Positions 1 to 7,574 are shown, counted from the stretch's first letter. The stretch is DNA of 21,095 nucleotides from Bacillota bacterium (GCA_023428025.1 JAEYZN010000001.1:1-21095); one strand, 5' to 3'. The notes: generated by a model from the sequence alone, not told the origin. Numbers and translations are program-made.

Positions 1-2
1 GT

Positions 3-892
3 GCAATACTGCCCGAGTATAGCTTTGAGCAGGTGATCATTTTGCGGCGGACAACGGCATGGACTGCGTGGAGATGATGTGCTGGCCCAAGGGTAAGGCG
101 GAGCGCCGGTATGCGGGCGTCACGCACATCGACGTGGACACGCTGGACAGGGACAAGGCGGCACAGATCAACGACTATCTGGCGAAAAAGGGCGTCAGCA
201 TATCGGCACTGGGGTATTACCCCAACCCGCTGGACGCGGACCTTTCGCAGCGTGCCGTGTTCATCGAGCATATCAAGAAGTGCATCAAGGGTGCAGCGCT
301 GCTGGGCCTGAAGAACATCAACACGTTCATCGGCAAGGACCCCGCCAAACCGGTATCGGAGAACCTCGAGGAGTTCAGGAAGGTATGGCCGGACATTGTG
401 AGGGTGGCGGAGGACAATGATGTGAAGATCGGCATCGAGAACTGCCCGATGTATTTTCGCGACGAGTGGCCGGGCGGCAAGAATCTCGCCTCCTCGCCGC
501 AGATGTGGCGCGAGATATTCGGCTATATCAACAGCCCCAGCCTCGGCCTCAACTACGATCCGTCGCATCTGGTGTGGCAGCGTATGGACTACGTCAAACC
601 CATCTATGAGTTCGCGGACAAGATATTCCACTTCCACATCAAGGATGCGAAGTTCTATCAGGACAAATACGACGAGGTGGGCATATTCGCGGTGCCGCTG
701 GATTACCACGCGCCCAAGCTGCCCGGCCTCGGGGACACCGACTGGAGCAAAGTGATCGCGGCGCTGACGGACATCCGCTACAAGGGCTGCGCCGTGATCG
801 AGGTGGAGGACAGGGCGTTTGAGGACACGCTGGACGACCGCCTGTATTCGATATTGCTCTCGCAGCGGTATATCAGCCAGTTTATCATTTAA
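3..892 (+). pseudogene. Sugar phosphate isomerase/epimerase-like TIM-barrel protein, 5'-truncated by the window, apparent frameshift
   Basis: This is a xylose-isomerase-like (AP endonuclease 2 superfamily) TIM barrel. The intact frame from the ATG at 59 gives 277 residues. The metal-site quartet typical of the family is visible: E127 in GIENCP, D167 in NYDPSH, H193 in HFHIKD and E248/E250 in VIEVED, plus the GLGDTDW turn. Upstream, bases 3-38 in another frame read AILPEYSFEQVI, which fits the strand that normally precedes FAADNGMDCVEMM. Restoring one base near 39 (atc-gat-ttt instead of atc-att-ttg) joins the two frames. The ATG at 59 is therefore probably an internal methionine, and the gene starts outside the window. 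It is either a real frameshift or a sequence error. Substrate unknown; members act on sugars, inososes and keto-sugars. A terminator follows, so it ends its operon. The family call is firm; the pseudogene status is not. Confidence 0.8.
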
Positions 893-914
893 GACAAATC
901 ACAATAACAGCGAC

Positions 915-948
915 AAAAGCCTCTCTGCGCGCAAGCCGGGAGGTTTTT
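915..948. terminator. Bidirectional rho-independent terminator
   Basis: A six-pair stem (920-925 with 938-943, one G-T pair) is flanked by four A on the left and five T on the right. It ends transcription of the isomerase-like gene on the plus strand. Its right edge meets the stop codon of the convergent YihY gene, and it has a T-rich tail in that direction too. Confidence 0.7.
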
Positions 949-1870
949 ATCGTCTGGTCTTTGCGGGCATATCCTTTTTCTTTTTCCGGTTGAACGGAAA
1001 CGGCAGCTCGATCTTCGCGTTTTCATACTTGTCGATCTTTGTGCCGGACCGGAAATAGCACACGGCCGCGTTGAGCTCCCCGCCCAGCAGCAGCACCATG
1101 CTGCTGACATACAACCAGGACATCAGGATGATGATCCCGCCGATGCTGCCGTAGATTCGCGTATAGCCAGCGAAGTTGTCCACATAGAACGAGAACGCCA
1201 GCGACGTGAGTATCCAGCCCGCGGTGGAGAATATCGAACCGGGAAACACCCCCTTAAATGTATGGCGGCAATTGGGGATATGCTTGTAAAGCAGAGAGAA
1301 GGTCAGGAACATCATGGCGACGGGAACGACATATCGCAGCACCCGCCACAGCCATTGAAATACCAATTCCGCATGGAAATATGAGAAAAGGCTCTCACCG
1401 ATCACCCTGCCGAATATCAGGAACAGCAGCGTCGCCATCACCATCACCGCCATGCACAACGTGAAGAAAACGGTGATGACCGAGACCTTCCAGAACGGAC
1501 GGTCTTCCTTCTTGTCGCACGCTTTGTTGAGGCATGCGCTGATGGCATGGATGCCGCGTGAAGCGCCCCATATCGTGGCCACCGCGCTGACCGACAGCAG
1601 GGCGGCGCTTTTGACGCCCAATATCTCGGAAACGAGGCCGCTGAAAAACGCGCTGATGTCGCCCGGAAGAAACCGTGATATGATGTCTGTGAACTGCTGC
1701 GCGGACACGGTGGTCAGACTGAACAGATTCAGCAGAAACAGCAGAAAGGGAAACAGGGAGAACAGCAGATAGAACGTGAGCTGCGCGCTGAGCGACGGGA
1801 TGTCGTCATCCTTGAAGCGGACGAAAAGCTGGGCGGCGTATTTCTTCCATTTGGGCGCGGCGTTTCCCAA
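947..1870 (-). CDS. YihY/BrkB family integral membrane protein
   Basis: A 307-residue membrane protein of the YihY/BrkB family, formerly misnamed ribonuclease BN. About six hydrophobic segments are visible, for example near residues 27-50, 90-105, 132-155, 183-200, 220-235 and 245-268. Family hallmarks are the N-terminal DDDIPSLSAQLTFYLLFSLFP block, a WGASRGIHAI segment and a YGSIGGIIILMSWLYVSS segment followed by LLLGGELNA. The C-terminus is a lysine-rich cytoplasmic tail. Length matches the usual 270-320 residues. The start is supported by AGGAGG about eight bases upstream. It is transcribed alone, divergent from the AraC gene and convergent with the isomerase gene. Function in the family is not settled; envelope or transport roles have been proposed. 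Confident family call, unknown role. Confidence 0.9.
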   Translation of the reverse strand: MGNAAPKWKKYAAQLFVRFKDDDIPSLSAQLTFYLLFSLFPFLLFLLNLFSLTTVSAQQFTDIISRFLPGDISAFFSGLVSEILGVKSAALLSVSAVATIWGASRGIHAISACLNKACDKKEDRPFWKVSVITVFFTLCMAVMVMATLLFLIFGRVIGESLFSYFHAELVFQWLWRVLRYVVPVAMMFLTFSLLYKHIPNCRHTFKGVFPGSIFSTAGWILTSLAFSFYVDNFAGYTRIYGSIGGIIILMSWLYVSSMVLLLGGELNAAVCYFRSGTKIDKYENAKIELPFPFNRKKKKDMPAKTRR

Positions 1871-1978
1871 AAACGAACCTCCTCCTAAATATGAGCATAA
1901 TTAACGTTATTATTCTTCAAACCGATCGTTTTCAATCTTGCGCAAGGTGAAAAGTGTTCGAAGGGTATCAGCCGTATT

Positions 1979-2083
1979 TGATAAGAAGTGAGCTGGATTT
2001 GCCAGTGATTTTCAGTATATAATATCATAAAATATATAAAAGAATAATTGAAGTTTTCAATAGCCTCAGTGCGCTTCTTATCA
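1979..2083. repeat. Spaced inverted repeat TGATAAGAAG / CTTCTTATCA
   Basis: The ten-base arm at 1979-1988 is the exact reverse complement of 2074-2083. The arms are 85 bases apart and bracket the AT-rich promoter zone between the YihY and AraC genes. Two opposed identical sites are compatible with binding by the adjacent AraC-type regulator, but this is inference. Confidence 0.5.
2031..2060 (-). promoter_or_regulatory. Possible sigma-A promoter of the YihY gene
   Basis: On the minus strand, TTGAAA (2060-2055) and TATATT (2036-2031) are separated by 18 bases and would give a leader of about 150 bases. The region is very AT-rich, so chance matches are likely. Confidence 0.3.
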
Positions 2084-2166
2084 GAATGGCGCTTTGAAGG
2101 CTCTTTGCGAAGGCCATGCAACGCAGCCGGCCGCTTAAGCCTGTATGGCGGGAAGGGGGCGCACGT

Positions 2167-3033
2167 TTGAGCTTTTTCTGGCACTATGAGATGGACCCTG
2201 AGTTCCGTATCAATATCATCGACTATACCGTGACCGGCAACGAAGAAAAGATGCACTGGCACGACTATCTTCAGATCGCGCTGTGCACCAAAGGATGCGG
2301 CGAATTCCTGTTTTCCAGCAAGGAATATGCGGCGGAGGAGGGTGATGTGTTTGTGGTGAGCAATTTCGAGAACCATGTCGCCATCTGCGAGCCGGGCGGA
2401 ACCACAGAGTATATTTTTATCATATTCATGCCCGAGTTCATTGCCGCGCCGGGCAGCCGCCAGCTGGATTTTGAATATCTGGCCCCATTCAAATACAACG
2501 CCCAGACCTTTCAAAATAAGATAAGCCACGAAAGGCCGGAAGCCAAAAAAATAGCCGGGCTGGCGCTGGAGCTGAAAGCCGCGCTGGAACAGAAGCAGCC
2601 GGGCTACCGGCATACGCTGGATGCCGGTCTGCGCCAGATCCTCGCCGTGCTGATCGGCCATTATCAGGCCACGTACCCGGATTATAGCTCGGCCGGGTCG
2701 GCCAGCCAGCAGAAGATGCAGGAGGCGCTAAGCTATATCAACGCGCATTTCTTGAGCAACCCGACGCTCGAGGAGGTGGCGGGGCGGTTCCACTTAAGCG
2801 CGTCACGCTTCCGGCATGTGTTTCGTGACGCTGTACGGATCGGGTATAAGGAATACATGACTTATCTGCGCCTTGGTGAAAGCCGCAAGCTGCTGCTCAC
2901 CACCGACCTTAACGTGACCGAGGTGGCCAGCCGCTCCGGCTTCAGCAACATCAACCAGTTTTACAAGGTGTTCTATAAATACGTCTATATGTCCCCGGCG
3001 CAATACCGCAAGCGCTACGCGCGGCCCGGTTAG
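2167..3033 (+). CDS. AraC-family transcriptional regulator
   Basis: A cytoplasmic one-component regulator. Counted from the ATG at 2116 it has 305 residues. An N-terminal cupin-like sensor lies at about residues 30-110 (MHWHDYLQIALC, then EEGDVFVVSNFENH). A C-terminal AraC DNA-binding domain lies at about 200-302 with two helix-turn-helix units (217-237 around LEEVAGRFHLSASRFRHVF, and 266-288 around VTEVASRSGFSNINQFYKVF). I chose the TTG at 2167 (288 residues) because GGAAGGGGG at 2151-2159 sits seven bases before it. The ATG at 2116 has only a weak site, and the extra 17 residues look non-coding. The flavoenzyme gene starts 57 bases downstream on the same strand and is its most likely target, perhaps with its own transcription. 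The effector cannot be read from the sequence. Confidence 0.9.
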   Translation: MSFFWHYEMDPEFRINIIDYTVTGNEEKMHWHDYLQIALCTKGCGEFLFSSKEYAAEEGDVFVVSNFENHVAICEPGGTTEYIFIIFMPEFIAAPGSRQLDFEYLAPFKYNAQTFQNKISHERPEAKKIAGLALELKAALEQKQPGYRHTLDAGLRQILAVLIGHYQATYPDYSSAGSASQQKMQEALSYINAHFLSNPTLEEVAGRFHLSASRFRHVFRDAVRIGYKEYMTYLRLGESRKLLLTTDLNVTEVASRSGFSNINQFYKVFYKYVYMSPAQYRKRYARPG

Positions 3034-3090
3034 ATGCAAAGGTGATCATGTTCTGCCTTAGAATCATTATTCAAGTAAAGGAGTGTGTTT

Positions 3091-5202
3091 ATGAAAGCTT
3101 ATCCGCATTTGTTTGAACCCATCAGGATCGGAAATTTTGTCGCGCCCAATCGCGTTGCGCATGTGCCGACGGACATCAGCTCGTCCCATGCGGACGGCTC
3201 GGTGAGCGAGCGGGATATCTACCATCACAGCGAATTAGCCAAGGGCGGTACCGGCTTTATCATCGTGGGCGCCACCAGCCCGGATTCAAAGTCGGGACGG
3301 CCCACCGTGACTTGCCTGGTGGCTGACGCAGACAACTACATACCCGGCCTGACCCGGCTGGCCGCCTCGATGCACCGCTACGGCGCGAAGTGCGCCGTGC
3401 AGCTGCAGCATCCGGGGCGGCAGTGCGCCATTCCGCGGTACAACACGATGTCCACCAACGACATGGTATTGAAGCTGCCGTGGTCCGCCGGTCATGAGAT
3501 CGTGTACGAAAACGCGGAGGAGAAGGGCAAACCCGTCCGCGCGATGGCGACCGAAGAGGTGCTGGAGATGGTTGAGCTGTTCGCCGAGGCGGCATGGCGC
3601 GTCCAGCAGGCTGGTTTCGACGCGGTGGAGCTGCACGCGGCGCACGGTTATCTGATCTCGCAGTTCATGAGCCCGCTGTTAAACCGCCGCATCGACCGTT
3701 TTGGCGGCAGCTTTGAGAACCGCATGCGTTTCCCGCTGGCGATCATCGACCAGATCAAGAAGAAGTGCGGGCGGGACTTTCCGGTGCTGGTGCGCTACTC
3801 GGCGGATGAGTGGGTGCCGGGCGGCCGTGAACTGGAGGAGAGCAAGCTGGTCGCCAAAACCTTTGAGCAGGCGGGCGTGGCCGCTCTCGACCTGTCCCAG
3901 TGCATACAGGAGAGCCCCGGCGCGGGCTTCGACCCCATGTATTACCCCGAGGGTTGGACGGTGTATGCGTCCGAAGCGATCAAGCAGGTGGTCAGCATCC
4001 CCATCATCAACAGCCATACGCTGCGCAACCCCGAATACTGTGAGAAGCTGATCGCCGAAGGCAAGATGGACATGGTGGGGCTATCGCGCCAGATGCTGGC
4101 CGACCCGTATTGGGCGGTGAAGGCATCCATGGGCAAGGACAAGGAGATTCGGCGCTGTATATCCTGCCTCACCGGCTGCTGGCAGGAGTCCATGATGGCC
4201 AAGAAGGAGATCGGCTGCGCGATCAACCCGGCGTGCGGCAACGAGGCTTTCGTGGGCATGAAGAAAAGCGACAAGCCGCTGAATGTCGCGGTGGTGGGCG
4301 GCGGCCCGGCGGGCATGGAAGCGGCGCGCATCGCCACGGTGCGCGGCCACAAGGTGACGCTGTTTGAGAAGAAAGGCGAACTGGGCGGCGCGATACTCGG
4401 CTGCTGCATGGCGCCCGGCAAAGAGAAGATGAAATGGTATACGGACTGGATACGCTATCAGATCAAGTCGCTCGGTGTGGATGTAAAGCTGAATCACGCC
4501 CCCGCGGTGGATGAGCTGAAAGGATATGATTTGGTGCTGAACGCGACGGGCGCGTCCTCCTACGTGCCGCAGGTGTTCGGTGACGCGGACAAGGTGGTGG
4601 GCTTTGAGGATGTGATCGCCTGCCCCAAGGTGTCGTGCGAATTCCATCCCGGCAGCCGGAAGAACGCCAGAGTGGGCGAGCGTGTGCTGGTGTGGGGCGA
4701 CCACTACGCCGCGGCGGACACGGCGGCGTTCCTCGCGTCCATCGGCAAGCAGGTCACAATCGTGACGGATAAGAAGGAATTTGGTTCATCCATCGAGGTC
4801 ATCCACATGTATGTGCTGCGCAAGCGGTTCAGGCAGACGGATGCCGAGGCGCTGGACTCCAAGCCGTTCAAGTATCCGGTGAAGGTGATCGAAAGCGCGA
4901 CGCTCTATGAGATCAAGGATGGCGAGGTCACGGTCCAGGACAAGGAGTTCAACAAGACGACGATACCGGCCGACACCGTGGTGACATGCCATGTGCGCTC
5001 CAATACCGCACTGTATGAAGAACTGTTGGCGGCGGGTGTGACCGTGATGAACGCGGGCGACGCGGTGCGGCCGCGCAATCTGCATGCCGCCGTTCAGGAG
5101 GGCGCGATGTTCGGCCTCAATCTGGACGAGAACATGCTGATCAACTCCAACAACGCGGTGATGACGGATATCCCGATCGACGTGCTGGCGCAGTTAAAGT
5201 AA
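3091..5202 (+). CDS. Old Yellow Enzyme-type NADH:flavin oxidoreductase with Fe-S and FAD domains (FadH/enoate reductase-like)
   Basis: A 703-residue multidomain flavoenzyme. Residues 1-345 form an FMN TIM barrel (VQLQHPGRQ at 104-111; HAAHGYLISQF at 182-192; NRRIDRFGGSFENR at 198-211). C356, C359, C363 and C376 fit the 4Fe-4S site of the 2,4-dienoyl-CoA reductase family. Residues 398-433 are a dinucleotide fold (VVGGGPAGMEAA). Relatives reduce activated C=C bonds of enoates, dienoyl-CoA, bile-acid intermediates or isoflavones, passing electrons from NAD(P)H via FAD and Fe-S to FMN. The second nucleotide fold near 533-546 reads VWGDHYAAADTAA, lacking the usual Gly-rich loop. ATG 3091 is preferred over the in-frame GTG at 3085, because AAAGGAG at 3077-3083 is seven bases upstream. 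It follows the AraC gene and ends in a strong terminator. The substrate is not predictable. Confidence 0.92.
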   Translation: MKAYPHLFEPIRIGNFVAPNRVAHVPTDISSSHADGSVSERDIYHHSELAKGGTGFIIVGATSPDSKSGRPTVTCLVADADNYIPGLTRLAASMHRYGAKCAVQLQHPGRQCAIPRYNTMSTNDMVLKLPWSAGHEIVYENAEEKGKPVRAMATEEVLEMVELFAEAAWRVQQAGFDAVELHAAHGYLISQFMSPLLNRRIDRFGGSFENRMRFPLAIIDQIKKKCGRDFPVLVRYSADEWVPGGRELEESKLVAKTFEQAGVAALDLSQCIQESPGAGFDPMYYPEGWTVYASEAIKQVVSIPIINSHTLRNPEYCEKLIAEGKMDMVGLSRQMLADPYWAVKASMGKDKEIRRCISCLTGCWQESMMAKKEIGCAINPACGNEAFVGMKKSDKPLNVAVVGGGPAGMEAARIATVRGHKVTLFEKKGELGGAILGCCMAPGKEKMKWYTDWIRYQIKSLGVDVKLNHAPAVDELKGYDLVLNATGASSYVPQVFGDADKVVGFEDVIACPKVSCEFHPGSRKNARVGERVLVWGDHYAAADTAAFLASIGKQVTIVTDKKEFGSSIEVIHMYVLRKRFRQTDAEALDSKPFKYPVKVIESATLYEIKDGEVTVQDKEFNKTTIPADTVVTCHVRSNTALYEELLAAGVTVMNAGDAVRPRNLHAAVQEGAMFGLNLDENMLINSNNAVMTDIPIDVLAQLK

Positions 5203-5222
5203 ATCGAAGATATCAATGCCCG

Positions 5223-5254
5223 AGCCCGTGCAGATAAACGCTGTGCGGGCTTTT
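5223..5254 (+). terminator. Rho-independent terminator after the OYE-type gene
   Basis: An eleven-pair stem (5223-5233 with 5241-5251, two G-T pairs, outer AGCCCG/CGGGCT perfect), a seven-base loop and a T run at 5251-5254. Confidence 0.85.
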
Positions 5255-5287
5255 CCGTTGTCTTCGAAGGATATACGGACGCCGATG

Positions 5288-5296
5288 TGGTATAAT
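5288..5296 (+). promoter_or_regulatory. Extended -10 promoter (TGG-TATAAT)
   Basis: A perfect TATAAT at 5291-5296 is preceded by TGG, forming a TGn extended -10. No good -35 is seen 16-18 bases upstream, which is usual for this class. It lies between the upstream terminator and the metallopeptidase gene, giving a leader of about 22 bases. Confidence 0.7.
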
Positions 5297-5324
5297 GCGG
5301 GTATAAGGGAAGAGAGGAGCAGCA

Positions 5325-5720
5325 ATGGTTTCAATCGACGAGATGCAGGAGATGCTGGACGACATCGCGGAGACGCTGCCGAAGGAATTCTATACCCAGC
5401 TCAACGGCGGGATCATACTGATGCCGCAGGCCAAAAGGCACCAGAGAACCGGCGCCGAGGGCCTGTATATCATGGGCGAGTATTATCGGGGCGGCAATCT
5501 GGGGCGGTACATCGCGATCTACTACGGCTCGTTTATGCGGGTACACGGACATTTGACGAAGGAACGTCTGGCAGAACGGCTCACAAGCACATTGAAGCAT
5601 GAATTCCGGCACCATCTGGAGTCGCTGGCCGGTGAGCGCGGTCTCGAGGTAGAGGACGAGCAGTTTCTGGCGGAATACCTGCGCAGGCAGGCCCGCGGAA
5701 AAGAACGGGAACAGCAATGA
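5325..5720 (+). CDS. Small zincin-like metallopeptidase family protein
   Basis: A 131-residue soluble protein with the zinc signature HEFRHHLE at residues 92-99: H92 and H96 are predicted zinc ligands and E93 the general base. This matches the minimal zincins annotated as 'metallopeptidase family protein' (possibly PF06262), which are typically 110-140 residues. An ILMPQAK strand, a GLYIMGEYY segment and an IAIYYGSF strand precede the motif, as in that family. No signal peptide is seen, so it is probably cytoplasmic. The ATG follows AGAGGAG by about six bases. It is first in a two-gene unit; its stop overlaps an in-frame ATG of the nitroreductase frame. Peptidase activity has been little demonstrated in this family, so the substrate is unknown. 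Confidence 0.8.
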   Translation: MVSIDEMQEMLDDIAETLPKEFYTQLNGGIILMPQAKRHQRTGAEGLYIMGEYYRGGNLGRYIAIYYGSFMRVHGHLTKERLAERLTSTLKHEFRHHLESLAGERGLEVEDEQFLAEYLRRQARGKEREQQ

Positions 5721-5737
5721 CGCCGGGAGGGGCATTG

Positions 5738-6403
5738 ATGGAAGACAGGAGAAAGCTGGTGCTGGACACATGGATGTTCCGGCATGCCTGTAAAAAGTTT
5801 GATTCATCCAGAGCCGTATCCGACGAGGACTTCGCCGTGATACTGGAGGCGGGCCGGCTGTCGCCCAGTTCGTTCGGGTTCGAGCCGTGGCGCTTTCTGG
5901 TGCTGCAAAACCGGGCGCTGTGGGAGAAGCTGCGGCCTGTGTGCTGGGGCGCACAAAACTGCTTTGACGGCGCGAGCCGCTTTGTGGTGATTCTGGCACG
6001 GAAAAAGGCGGATATGATATATGACTCGGATTATATCCGTCATATCATGAACGATGTGCAACAGCTGCCTATGGGCAGGCAGATACAGAGATTGGATAGA
6101 TATAAGAACTTTCTGGTCAACGATTTCAAGCTGCTGGAGAACGATCGCGCGATGTTCGACTGGGCGTGTAAACAGTGCTACATCGCGCTGTCGGGCATGC
6201 TGACGGCGGCCGCGCTGCTGGGCGTGGATTCGTGCCCGGTGGAGGGGTTTGTACTGGAGGATGCGGAACGTATACTGGCGGAGGAAGGATTGCTGGATAC
6301 CGCGCATTTTGGCGTTGCGGTGATGGCGGGGTTCGGTTACCGCGCGGCGGAGCCGCGGCCGAAAACACGGCAGTTGCCGGAGGATGCCGTACAGTGGTGT
6401 TAA
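5738..6403 (+). CDS. Nitroreductase family FMN oxidoreductase (NfsB-like)
   Basis: A 221-residue FMN-dependent NAD(P)H oxidoreductase. Family marks are FRHACKKFD at about residues 14-22 (phosphate-binding Arg/Lys region), the RLSPSSFGFEPWRF block at about 40-53, an ALSGMLTAAALLGVDSCPVEGF segment and a C-terminal AEPRPKTRQLPEDAVQW region. Length matches classical NfsB (about 217). The ATG at 5738 was preferred to that at 5717 because GGGAGGGG lies about six bases before it. The 5717 start would overlap the metallopeptidase stop and add a non-conserved MTPGGAL. It is probably co-transcribed with the metallopeptidase gene. Physiological substrates in this family (quinones, nitroaromatics, enones) are broad and cannot be assigned. 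Confidence 0.9.
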   Translation: MEDRRKLVLDTWMFRHACKKFDSSRAVSDEDFAVILEAGRLSPSSFGFEPWRFLVLQNRALWEKLRPVCWGAQNCFDGASRFVVILARKKADMIYDSDYIRHIMNDVQQLPMGRQIQRLDRYKNFLVNDFKLLENDRAMFDWACKQCYIALSGMLTAAALLGVDSCPVEGFVLEDAERILAEEGLLDTAHFGVAVMAGFGYRAAEPRPKTRQLPEDAVQWC

Positions 6404-6757
6404 CATGGCTCAGGCGCACTGCGCGTCATGATGCGGACAGTTCTCACGACCCGCATCACACTGGCGATGGCAGCGGTGGCATTGACCTGAGTCTCAACCG
6501 TCATAGTCTGAAAATCCGAATAGATATCTCTGCCTACGTTGTAATGATATAGATTTAAAAAATAGTAAAGTTATTTTACGCTTGGGTGCATGAATTAATC
6601 GGATAGCGCTTATCTTAGTTATCGGCTTGTTTACAAATTCGCCACATTCAGTTTCAAATCTCTTCTTTAATGAGAAGGCTCCGGGTGTTGATACAAGCGC
6701 GGCAGATGTGTTATGATACACATGGCACGATTATTATTATTGTTGTATATGGATGCA
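6404..6757. other. Intergenic region between nitroreductase and CBS-protein genes
   Basis: The left part is GC-rich and carries a perfect 8-bp inverted repeat (6429-6436 with 6451-6458, 14-base loop) with no T run, so at best a weak terminator for the nitroreductase. The right part is AT-rich and contains the promoter of the CBS gene. The overlapping open frames here have no protein-like features and no ribosome binding sites; I call no gene. Confidence 0.5.
6688..6717 (+). promoter_or_regulatory. Sigma-A promoter of the CBS-domain gene
   Basis: TTGATA (6688-6693) and TATGAT (6712-6717) are 18 bases apart, and TGT before the -10 gives an extended element. The predicted start near 6724 excludes the upstream in-frame ATG at 6713 as a translation start. 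Confidence 0.75.
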
Positions 6758-7171
6758 ATGAATATACTGTTTTTTTTAAAGCCCAAAGTCGATTTGGCAT
6801 ATATCTATGAAGATTCGACTTTGCGCCAGGCCCTGGAAAAGATGAAACACTATCGGTATGCCGCGATCCCCGTGATCAACCGTGACGGCGAATATGCCGG
6901 TACGCTGAGCGAAGGGGATCTGCTTTGGGCGATACTCAGCAATGAGATGTACGACAACCATGTGGGAGAGAAATACTGCGTTAAGGAAATACTCAAAGGC
7001 CGTCAGAATACCCCGGTCAATGTGAACGCTGATATCGACGATCTGCTGCTGACAGCGATGAACCAGAACTTTATTCCTGTGACGGATGACCGTGGTCTGT
7101 TTATCGGCATCGTCACCCGCAGAGACATCCTGCAATACTACTACGATAAGACGCATCCGTCCAAGGAATAA
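6758..7171 (+). CDS. Small two-CBS-domain protein
   Basis: A 137-residue cytoplasmic protein made of a tandem CBS pair. The first domain contains LRQALEKMKHYRYAAIPVI followed by GTLSEGDLLWAI; the second contains DDLLLTAMNQNFIPVTDD followed by GIVTRRDILQYYY. Stand-alone CBS pairs bind adenine nucleotides (AMP, ATP, SAM or cyclic dinucleotides) and act as sensors. No catalytic domain is attached. The start MNILFFLKPK fits the family and lies downstream of the promoter's predicted start. ATG 6749 is an alternative adding three residues, and neither has a strong ribosome site. The gene forms its own transcription unit with a strong terminator. Ligand and partner unknown. Confidence 0.85.
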   Translation: MNILFFLKPKVDLAYIYEDSTLRQALEKMKHYRYAAIPVINRDGEYAGTLSEGDLLWAILSNEMYDNHVGEKYCVKEILKGRQNTPVNVNADIDDLLLTAMNQNFIPVTDDRGLFIGIVTRRDILQYYYDKTHPSKE

Positions 7172-7194
7172 AGAACGCATTGATGTTGATAAGG

Positions 7195-7236
7195 AAAAAT
7201 CCTGTTTGTTGCGTTGAGCAATGACGGGATTTTTTT
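7195..7236 (+). terminator. Rho-independent terminator of the CBS-domain gene
   Basis: The outer stem 7195-7204 pairs with 7221-7234 (A5TCC against GGAT5, one wobble), with a further inner GTTGC/GCAAT stem, and a run of seven T follows. Confidence 0.8.
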
Positions 7237-7397
7237 GTTGGTTCCGCAGCAGGAGAAGAGGCCGAACAGACGAAATTACATGGCATCGACTTATTTCGGT
7301 AAGGGCGGTTATGATCATGGCATACTCGGATAAGAGCGGTTTTGGCCTCAATGTTAAGTATCGGTTCTCACCAACTCTAGACAGTTCCTTCACGCCG

Positions 7398-7421
7398 ATA
7401 TTGCTGGCATGCCGTGAATAT
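7398..7421. repeat. Imperfect palindrome around GGCATGCC
   Basis: ATATT-gct-GGCATGCC-gtg-AATAT: outer five pairs and the central eight-base palindrome match, with a three-base mismatch on each side. Role unknown. Confidence 0.4.
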
Positions 7422-7472
7422 GAGCAGGCGGCGGTGGCGGCCAGTCTGCCAAAAATCTGATAACACATATAA

Positions 7473-7488
7473 ATTGGTATAGACAACC
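7473..7488. promoter_or_regulatory. NagR/DasR-like (GntR-HutC family) operator
   Basis: ATTGGTATAGACAACC matches 12 of 16 positions of the known DasR/NagR operator ACTGGTCTAGACCACT as I remember it, keeping the GGT-TAGAC core. It also lies in a larger dyad (7471-7498: AAATTG-GTATAG ... CTATAC-AATTT). It is about 235 bases before an amino-sugar-phosphate deaminase-type gene, the classical target of this regulator. No GntR gene is in the window. Confidence 0.6.
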
Positions 7489-7565
7489 TATACAATTTCT
7501 GAAAATGCCTGTATTGTATTGACCATAACCAGATGATTTAAGTAGACCGATTGGCATAAATTCTG

Positions 7566-7574
7566 TGGTATAAA
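7566..7574 (+). promoter_or_regulatory. Extended -10 promoter (TGG-TATAAA) for the NagB-family operon
   Basis: TATAAA at 7569-7574 is preceded by TGG, the same arrangement as the promoter at 5288. No convincing -35 is visible. It would give a leader of about 140 bases. Confidence 0.5.

Larger units (their letters stand above)
1871..2166. promoter_or_regulatory. Divergent intergenic region, YihY / AraC regulator
   Basis: An AT-rich spacer between divergent genes. It contains a TATAAT at 2018-2023 with only a poorly spaced TTGCCA upstream, the possible minus-strand promoter above, and a perfect 10-bp inverted repeat at 1979-1988 and 2074-2083. I see no gene in it. The open stretch 2116-2166 is in frame with the AraC gene but is more likely leader. 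Confidence 0.5.

Noticed and set aside
6494..6721. Minus-strand open frame of 75 codons upstream of the CBS gene
   Set aside because: It overlaps the plus-strand promoter, lacks a ribosome site and has no recognisable domain.
7221..7460. Plus-strand open frame of 79 codons
   Set aside because: Its ATG lies inside the stem of the CBS terminator, it has no ribosome site and no recognisable protein features.
7350..7460. Minus-strand string GTTGGTGAGAACC resembling part of a T-box leader
   Set aside because: No TGGAACCGCG antiterminator element, no specifier domain I can fold, and no minus-strand gene directly downstream.
7551..7566. Possible sigma-54 promoter (TGGCATAAATTCTG)
   Set aside because: The -12 GC is absent at the required 10-base spacing; the extended -10 next to it is a better explanation.
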